Assembly (NCBI GenBank): GCA_944989445.1
Contig: CALYLW010001411.1
Location: 219,314 to 283,313 of the forward strand
Source of the DNA: Ampullaceana balthica
Lineage: Eukaryota > Mollusca > Gastropoda > Lymnaeidae
Length of the DNA: 64,000 nucleotides
Direction of reading: 5' to 3'
Of this stretch, positions 47,205 through 55,800 are shown in pieces. How positions within the stretch are numbered: the stretch's first letter is position 1; every line of letters starts with the position of its first letter. The notes beneath the pieces were generated by a model, which was not told where the DNA came from, did not search any database, and saw only the letters and a program-made list of their open reading frames with translations. Both the position numbers and the translations under genes were made by a program.

Positions 47205-47930
47205 GGCATGTGTATTCACTCCTATAAAAGGTAGCACATGGTATGTGTATTCACTCCTATAAAAGGTAGCACATGTCATGTGTATTCACTCTTATAAAAG
47301 GTAGCACATGGCATGTGTTTTCACTCCTATAAAAGGTAGCACATGGCATGTGTATTCACTCCTATAAAAGGTAGCACATGTCATGTGTATTCACTCCTAT
47401 AAAAGGTAGCACATGTCATGTGTATTCACTCCTATAAAAGGTAGCACATGTCATGTGTATTCACTCCTATAAAAGGTAGCACATGTCATGTGTATTCACT
47501 CCTATAAAAGGTAGCACATGTCATGTGTATTCACTCCTATAAAAGGTAGCACATGGCATGTGTATTCACTCCTATAAAAGGTAGCACATGGCATGTGTAT
47601 TCACTCATATAAAAGGTAGCACATGTAATGTGTATTCACTCCTATAAAAGGTAGCACATGTCATGTGTATTCACTCCTATAAAAGGTAGCACATGTCATG
47701 TGTATTCACTCCTATAAAAGGTAGCACATGGCATGTGTATTCACTCCTATAAAAGGTAGCACATGGCATGTGTATTCACTCATATAAAAGGTAGCACATG
47801 TCATGTGTATTCAATCCTATAAAAGGTAGCACATGGCATGTGTATTCACTCATATAAAAGGTAGCACATGGCATGTGTATTCACTCCTGTAAAAGGTAGC
47901 ACATTGCATGTGTATTCACTCCTATAAAAG
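47205..47930. repeat. 35-bp array with TATA-like motif, about 21 copies
   Basis: Every unit contains CCTATAAAAGGTAGCACATG followed by (G/T)CATGTGTATTCACT. CTATAAAAG is a near-ideal plus-strand TATA box, repeated every 35 bp. The array is between the fucosyltransferase 3' end and ENPP6. Confidence 0.95.
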
Positions 47931-47934
47931 TGTC

Positions 47935-49290
47935 GAATCGTCGTGGAACGAATTAATGTGTCAACAATTTTTCTATTATAATTCTAAAATTCGTCCGTAA
48001 AACACCTTTATAAACCGCTGAGAGAATACGACATTGCTATTAAGTATAAACTCCTCTTACAAATATTAGTACTTACTTACAACTGATGTAATTGGAAAAT
48101 ATAGCATGTGAGTTCCAGTTAATTACGGTTACTTGTTACAAACATGAAGCATACGAGAGAAGTGAAATGTAAGACGGATTTGACTTTTCAGGGTGACCGG
48201 CCTTTAATTTTGTTACCGCTGCCAACCTTCAACAAAACAGGATGTGGAGGGAGGTGTGGTGTGTGTGGTGTATGTGATGTGTGCGTGTGTGTGTGGTGTG
48301 GTTGAGAGAATGTTCAACGTAGTGTGACTTTGTGGTAGTGAGAACACGGAAGTGATATTAGTGTTAGCAGTGAGTGCTACGGTCGTGTGACTGCATTGTT
48401 TTGGTGGTGTCTTAAGTTTTTAGTTATACAAATAAACACTGGTCATATAAATGTAGTCAGACTGTAACAATTAAAAAAAAATAAAGTTGTAGTTATTCAA
48501 AACTTTGGTACTGGAGAATGTTGGAGCATGAAAAGTAAAAGTGCATTTATTTGAACGTGATTTATAATTTTGATACTTAAGATTGTAAATTTAACTGTTA
48601 ATGAATATTTTAATTTAAATAAATGAGATTAACAAGACAAGGTTGATGGGTTAAAACAATTTTGCTGCAAGAAATCAAAGAATGAGAACTGGTCAGTAGA
48701 AGCAGTCCATTCAAAGAATGGGTTCTATTTTCGAGTTATGTCCCTTACAACATATCTAGAATGGTTACAATATTTCAGTTAAACAATGAAAACTACATCA
48801 AATATAATTAATACAAGAATAATAATTTCACAACGCTACCGCTAGACCACCGCGCGCTTAATTTCTATATCTCTTTAAAAATAAATAGAATCACGAAATA
48901 ATTAATTTCATACGATAACACAAAAACTCAAACCAATCTTTCGTTATTGATCTGGATACGTGAGAAAGACTGCAGGCACCTCAGCTTGATTAACATCAGA
49001 AGGACTTCAGGCACCTCAACGTGATCAACATCAGAAGGACTTCAGGCACCTTAACGTGATTAATCAGCCCAAGTACACAAGTCACGTCTTTTTCATCTGC
49101 TCTATTTATCAATTTCCTTAGTATTGTTTCCACCCATTTCCTTACACACTCCTTGCAATTTGAAACATGTTTTACAACGGTTATATGAATATGTTCATGG
49201 TCAATCCCAAGTCAACTATTATTTAAACAACTGTTTATTATTGTTGATAGCATACTTTAAAGTTGACTGCTAGCTCAATGTAGTGACTAA
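47935..49290. other. Region downstream of the fucosyltransferase gene
   Basis: AT-rich. It holds a TG/GGTGTG microsatellite (48239-48300), a minus-strand tRNA-like piece (48826-48870, GCGCGGTGGTCTAGCGGTAG, the A-box end of a SINE) and three copies of a 37-bp repeat with CAGAAGGACTTCAGGCACCT at 48970-49065. Confidence 0.6.
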
Positions 49291-49296
49291 TTTATT
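49291..49296 (-). terminator. Polyadenylation signal of the fucosyltransferase
   Basis: AATAAA on the minus strand 46 bp past the stop codon, so the 3'UTR would be short. Position and motif only. Confidence 0.6.
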
Positions 49297-49341
49297 GACA
49301 CGCCTTTGCAGCACTTATCAGGCAAGTTTGATGTCCAACAG

Positions 49342-49824
49342 TTATGTAAATGCCCGCGGTGCCCTGCACTGCCCGCCAAGCCAAGTCTTGATATCATAAA
49401 CCTTGGGTCGTAATGTGTGTGACGTAAGTGTCTCACACAGTGTACACAATATTTTCTCCCTCGATTCACTTCTGTACGCATCCTTCACCTCCAAGTATCT
49501 GCTGTACTCCTGCAGGTCAACACTCAAACTCTTCAAAAACAAAGCCAGCTCCTTTGCCGTCCTAAACCAATCAGCGTTGACGAAGGTACCGTTGGGGAGG
49601 AGCTTGTCATAGTCTGCCCCGCCCCTCACCACGGGGATGATGTGGTTGTCGGGGACGAAAGTCTTGAAGAGTTTCTCCGACAAGTAGTCTTCACAGAAGG
49701 AGTTCTCAAAGGCGATGTAGAACTTGTACTGACGTAACAACTGGACCATACAAGAGCCGTACTCAGCACGTGAACAGTTGGTCATCTGACCACAGCGACC
49801 GTAGATGTCAATGTCAACATATTT
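49342..49824 (-). CDS. Fucosyltransferase exon 4 (GDP-fucose site, C-terminus)
   Basis: The acceptor TTATTGTGTTCCAG precedes 49824. It encodes 160 residues: YVDIDIYGRCG, then KFYIAFENSFCEDYLSEKLF, a VPVV-like IIPVVRGGADY strand, NGTF sequon, and the Cys-rich end with CTLCETL and WLGGQC. TGA/TAA-type stop at 49342-49344. Confidence 0.95.
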   Translation of the reverse strand, partial: KYVDIDIYGRCGQMTNCSRAEYGSCMVQLLRQYKFYIAFENSFCEDYLSEKLFKTFVPDNHIIPVVRGGADYDKLLPNGTFVNADWFRTAKELALFLKSLSVDLQEYSRYLEVKDAYRSESREKILCTLCETLTSHTLRPKVYDIKTWLGGQCRAPRAFT

Positions 49825-52800
49825 CTGGAACACAATAAATAAAAAATGAGTTTTGTTCGTGCCTGTCCTAAAATTAAAACTTCTAACTTTAAGTTGCACT
49901 ATCTTAAAAAAGCTTTACGTTATATAGGGTAGTTTTCTTGATATATTAATGTGTCTGTTTACCACTAGAGTGGCAGCGCGCTTGACTGGCGTACCGATGG
50001 TCACGGGTTTGAATCCATTTGAAGGCAAAGATTTGTTTCCGGGGCCTAGGGCGTCCCTGAGTCACCCAGCTCCGAATGGGTACCTAACAGTAGTTAGGCG
50101 GCTGGGTAATGCGTGGAACCCACAAAGCCGTGGCCTGTGAACGCTGCATCACTTGCCAACAGATCATCTGTCATGGTCTGTGGACGCAATTATCTTCTGC
50201 ATAGAAGGAGCGTCTGTATAGATAAGATAAGGAGATAAGACAACCTTCATAATATTCAATAGATCTCTATGACAATTGTGTCTACAGTAAACCATGCGGC
50301 CACCGCCGTTGCAAGAATCGTCCTTCCTGTTTGTCTTCCAAAAGCGGACGTTCAAGATTAACGACTGATTCCCATGTACTAGCCGCCACACTGTCTACAT
50401 CATTCTTTGCACACCCTGCCTTGCAAAATACATGTTGTTCGTCCGTCGATTCGACGAAGACCACTCTAGTCATCCGAGGGTTGCTGGGACTGGCTTTGTT
50501 TGTGTGTGCGCAGATGGCTGATGAGGCCGATCCTTGCACGGAAGGTTCGGGAACAGAAGGGACAAGGGACGAGTGGGACATCTCCAGGAGGGTTCACAGC
50601 ACGGGCCTTTCGGGCTTGCCTCTTTTTTTCTGCGGAGGTGATCCTGTTTGCCTCACATGACTTGGCACCTTCGTGGATGGAAGAACGCCAGGTGGAACGG
50701 TCCTTTGCAGCAAGTTCCCACGTATCTGGGTTGATGCCAAACGCTTTCAGTGAGACTTTCAGTGTGTCTTTGTAGCGTTTCTTTTGCCCACCGTGGGACC
50801 GCTGGCCATGCTGGAGCTCGCCATAGAAGAGTCTCTTTGGCAGTCTCTCGTCTGGCATTCGGACCACGTGCCCTGCCCAACGAAGCTGGGACTGCATCAG
50901 GAGTGTGAATATGCTGGGGAGACCTGCCTTGGTCAGTACCACTGTGTCTGGTATTTTATCCTGCCACTTTATGCCGAGGATCTTCCTGAGGCTTGTTGAA
51001 TGAAAGTGGTTGAGCTTCCTGGCATGGCGCTGATACACAGTCCATGTTTCACACGCATATAGCAGTGTGGGGAGCACCACCGCCCTGTACACTTTCAGCT
51101 TGGTCTGGATGGTAATGCCTCTTCTGTTCCAGACATTTGGGTACAACCTGCCAAAAGTGGAGCTGGCTCTGGCAATTCTGACGCTCACTTCGTCATCGAT
51201 GGTGGCATTTTGCGACAGTGTGCTGCCTAGGTATGAGAACCGTTGCACTGTGTTGAGTCTCTGGCCGTTGACAGTGATGCTGGGCTCAACGTAGGGCCTT
51301 CCAGGCGCAGGCTGATGGAGGACTTCAGTCTTCTTGGTGTTGATCGTCAGACCAAAGTTTGTGCAGGCGCTGGAGAACAGGTTAACGCTGCATTGCATGT
51401 CGGCTTCTGAGGCAGCATTGAGGGCACAGTCATCAGCAAACAGGAGGTCTCTGATGATGTCTGTCATAACCTTGGTTTTTGCATGGAGCCTCCGAAGGTT
51501 GAACAGTTTGCCATCTGTGCGGTACCTCAGGTTAACACCAACACCCTCGTCTCTGAAGGCCTCTGTCAGCATGGCGGAAAACATGAGGCTAAATAGTGTT
51601 GGTGCCAGGACGCATCCCTGCTTGACCCCGTTTGTGACTGTGAAAGGATCAGAAAACTCTCCGCTGTCCTGGACTCTGGCCTGCATGCCCTCGTGGAATT
51701 GTCTCACCAAGACGATGAATTTCCTTGGGCAACCGTACTTGGCCATTATCTTCCACAGACCCTCTCTGCCAACGGTGTCAAAAGCCTTGGTCAGGTCGAC
51801 ATAGGTGGAGAACAGGTTGACGTTCTGCTCCTGACATTTCTCTTGTAGCTGCCTGGCAGCGAACACCATGTCGATGGTCCCTCGCTCTTTTCGGAAGCCA
51901 CACTGACTTTCAGGCAGGAGTCCTTGGTCAAGGTGGACCGTGAGGCGGTTGAGCAGGATTCTGGCAAGGATCTTTCCTGCGATAGATAGCAGGGATATGC
52001 CTCTGTGGTTGTCACAAGCCTGTCTACTTCCTTTTTGCTTATAAAGATGTATGATGGAGGCATCTTTGAAGTCCTGCGGGATCGTCTCTTGCTGCCACAC
52101 CAAGAGAAATAGATGGTGGAGCCTTTCAGTCAGGGCTGTTCCTCCCTCCTTGTAGACCTCAGCTGGTATGGCGTCAGAACCAGGTGCTTTGCCACTGGAG
52201 AGAAGATAAATTGCTTTCTGTGTCTCGAGCAAGGTTGGGGGGTCATCCAGTGCTTTGTTTGTGGGCACTTGGGGAAGACGATTGATGGCTTCTTCGTTGA
52301 TTGTCGAAGGGCGATTTAGGATGCTTTCGAAATGTTCGGCCCACCTCTTCAAGATCTTCTCTTTGTCTGTGATGAGAGTGTTACCGTCTGCGCTGAGGAG
52401 GGGGTTTGAACCTGAGGGCGTGGGGCCATACACTTCTTTCAAAGCGTTGTAGAAGTTTTTATAGTCACGCTTGTCTGCATAGCCTTGGATCTCGTCGGCT
52501 TTGTTGCTGAGCCAATCGTCCTGCATCTGACGGAGCTTTTGCTGTACAGTCCTGCGTATGTTGTTGAGTGCAACTCTCCTTGCCGTGGACCTGGGATTAT
52601 TGAGGTAAGCTTGGTGTAGGAGGTGTTTCTCATCCAATAACTGCTTGATGTCTTCGCAGTTCTCATCGAACCAGTCCTTATGTTTCCTGGTCTGGTGCCC
52701 CAGAGTCTCTGAAGCTGTGGTGTAAATCAGCTCTCTGAGTGACGCCCAGTCTGCCTCCACGTTCTGGTTGCCTGGAGAGGTAGATTTCAAGCGCTCTTCC

Positions 52801-55800
52801 AGAGCATCCACCAAGGACTGCTTGCAGCTGGCGGTCATTAGTTTGGCAACATTTAGCCGTTTGGGGGCTTTCTTCCCTTGCGGGCGCCGTTTCGGCTGAA
52901 TGCGGATGTTGAGCTTGGTGATGATGAGGCGGTGGTCTGTCCAGCATTCAGCCCCGCACATGGACTTGGTCACTCGTACATCCTGCCTGTCCCTCTTCCT
53001 CACGATGGCGTAGTCAATAAGATGCCAGTGCTTCGAGCGGGGGTGCATCCATGACGTCCGGTTACGGGTTGGGAGGCGGAAGATCGTGTTGGTGATCAGC
53101 AGTTCATGTTCAGCGCAGGTCTGGAGTAAAAGAAGACCGTTGCTGTTGCAGTGTCCCACTCCATGATGACCAAGGACTCCTTCCCAGGCAACGTTGTCTT
53201 TGCCAACTCTTGCGTTGAAGTCGCCTAGCAAGATGAGTTTGTCCGCCTTTGGAACGTCGGCAATGACAGTGTGAAGTTCTTCATAAAACTTTGCCTTCAC
53301 TTCATCTGTATTGGTCATGGTTGGAGCGTAGGCACTGATAATGGTGAGGTGTTTCTTTCCAGCCAGTGGGAGTTTCATGGTCATGAGCCTGTCGTTCACT
53401 CCCTTGGGAAGTCCAGCCAGCTTTCCGACAAGAGTTGTCTTAACTGCAAAACCAACGCCTGCTTCACGCCTCTCCTCGCTTGGTCTGCCACTCCAGTAAA
53501 ATAGATAAGATAAGGAGATAAGACAACCTTCATAATATTCAATAGATCTCTATGACAATTGTGTCTACAGTAAACCATGCGGCCACCGCCGTTGCAAGAA
53601 TCGTCCCTTCCTGTTTGTCTTCCAAAAGCGGACGTTCAAGATTAACGACTGATTCCCATGTACTAGCCGCCACACTGTCTACATCATTCTTTGCACACCC
53701 TGCCTTGCAAAATACATAGGAGAGACGGGAAGGTTGTTATCAGATCGTATTGCTGAGGACCTCAGTTTAATCACACCAGATAAACAACTTCTTTCTCAAA
53801 ACACGTTAATAAACATCTGGCTTACTCTTGTCATCTTTTTGCTTGATATCTTCTATGGCTACACACTAAATCACATTTTTTTTCCTTGTTTAAGTGATGT
53901 TTTTTTCATTACGTTTGTTCCCTTATGAAGGCATTTAGCCGAAGATTTCGTAGTTTTTGCGTCTTTTCAGGCCCCAACATACTCCATTCTATAAATTTCT
54001 CACCTTCATTTCTTCCACATATTTATCTCTTCTCGATTGAGTCTTGCAGTTACTGACCAGCCACACTGCAGTTTTATTTCTGGACATCGCTATGGCCGCT
54101 GGACAAGGGAGACAGAATGAACAATAAAACTAATCGATTAAATAGAGAGAGCGGTTGAGTACTAAATTTGACTTTCATAGTGTGCACCACATATTATTTA
54201 ACATATAAGTGAACTATTCACACAATCCACTGAGATCTTTATATACTAGGAATAGTTAATGTATGCCTGAGTTATTGATAACTTACAACTTTGCCAAGTT
54301 TGACTTATAAAAAAATAAAGATTTAACTTAGTCTGACGTAAGATAAAAAGACAATATGCAAAGACAAAAACTATACAAATGGCAGTTATATCAACTAGAC
54401 AGGTGGCAGGTATATTTACTCACTGTAATTCGGTATCTGTGTTACTGGTATAGGTTCATACCGTAACGTGCCGTAAGGCCAAAATATATCAGCGTCTCGT
54501 TTGTACGTGGCTGTAAGGTTGAAGGCGTGGCGCCATACGGACTTGTCTGGAAGGGAGATTGGTAAAATACAATAATTAAATACCATCTATATCACTGTAA
54601 TGGGTTGTCTAAATATATTGGTAAAATAAAATCATTAAATAGAAGTCATAACAGTATACTGACATTTCTAGAGGCTCAAGAGACGATAAAAATAAAGAGC
54701 ATAGTAGTAATCATGGAAATGTATTCAATTCTGAATTGGAACAACAACAACGAACACTTACATCAATCCGAAAGACACAGGGTTAAAAACACTTCGCATA
54801 AAAAAAACCAATAAAATAATTTTCTTTCCTCCTGACATTCGAGCTTTGAATGATTTGCCCGACAAAGGTGGGAAAATGAACACACTCAACATCACAACTC
54901 TAACAGAATTGAACAAAATTGATATAAATTATTTATTAGTTTAGGAAGCAGTATTATTCTGTAATATTGGGCGGCTGGATAGCGAAGTCACTTGTGCGCT
55001 CGCCTCACATACTTAAGGGCGTGTGATCGAGCCCACGTTAAAGCCGCTATAAAAATGTTGATGCATGACTTAACAATAAAAAAGTCATCCGCTGACCTGG
55101 AGAGGGATGGGCGCCGCCAAGGTCAACTAAGCCCGAGAATGTTTAATGGTAACATGGTGACATTAGGAGACCCCTACCAGCTCGAAAAAAAGGTTTTGGG
55201 ACTTTTAAAAAATTGTGTATAGAAGGAGTGTATGTAATATATAAATGAAAAAAAAAGAATGAACATTTTTTTTTAAAATTTAATTTCAGAAAGGTAATTA
55301 ATTTGTTTATAATATTACAGTAAAGAGTTAATTTGAAGGTAATTACCTAACACATGGTATTGTAATAAGCAATCAATAATTTATTTATATATATTGACCA
55401 CAAATAGGTCCATGCTTTTGTTAACCATTAATCTTCAATTGTTTCTTTATAAAATGCTCTTCAATGCCATCTAGAGCTCAAGACAGTAACGTAGACATTT
55501 TACATTGGTCATGAATCCTGGGGGGGGGGCAGTCAGCAACCCAGCCCCCTGGTGCCTTATGATACGGAATGGTACAGCTCTCTATGAGACAAACAGACAA
55601 AAGACTGACATGTCCAGACGACAGGCCAGGGAGGATCGTGCTCTTAGCCCTCCTGATTGCATTCTGACCATCTCTTGACCGACACGTGGACGCACCTATC
55701 GGGCAGAGATTGGTCTCATAGGGCACCAAAGGACACACCCGCTAGGACACGTTAGGCTGCCATAACACGTAGCTAGGTGCTCTCATAGGGCACAAAAGGA

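Noticed and set aside
48826..48870. Possible tRNA gene on the minus strand
   Set aside because: Only the A-box half is present, with no B box or acceptor-stem pairing; more likely a truncated SINE head.
50466..53498. A host gene of about 1000 codons
   Set aside because: Endonuclease and reverse transcriptase motifs, 5' truncation and flanking target duplication show a retrotransposon.
53271..53504. Plus-strand frames opposite the endonuclease domain
   Set aside because: Shadows of the retrotransposon frame with no features of their own.
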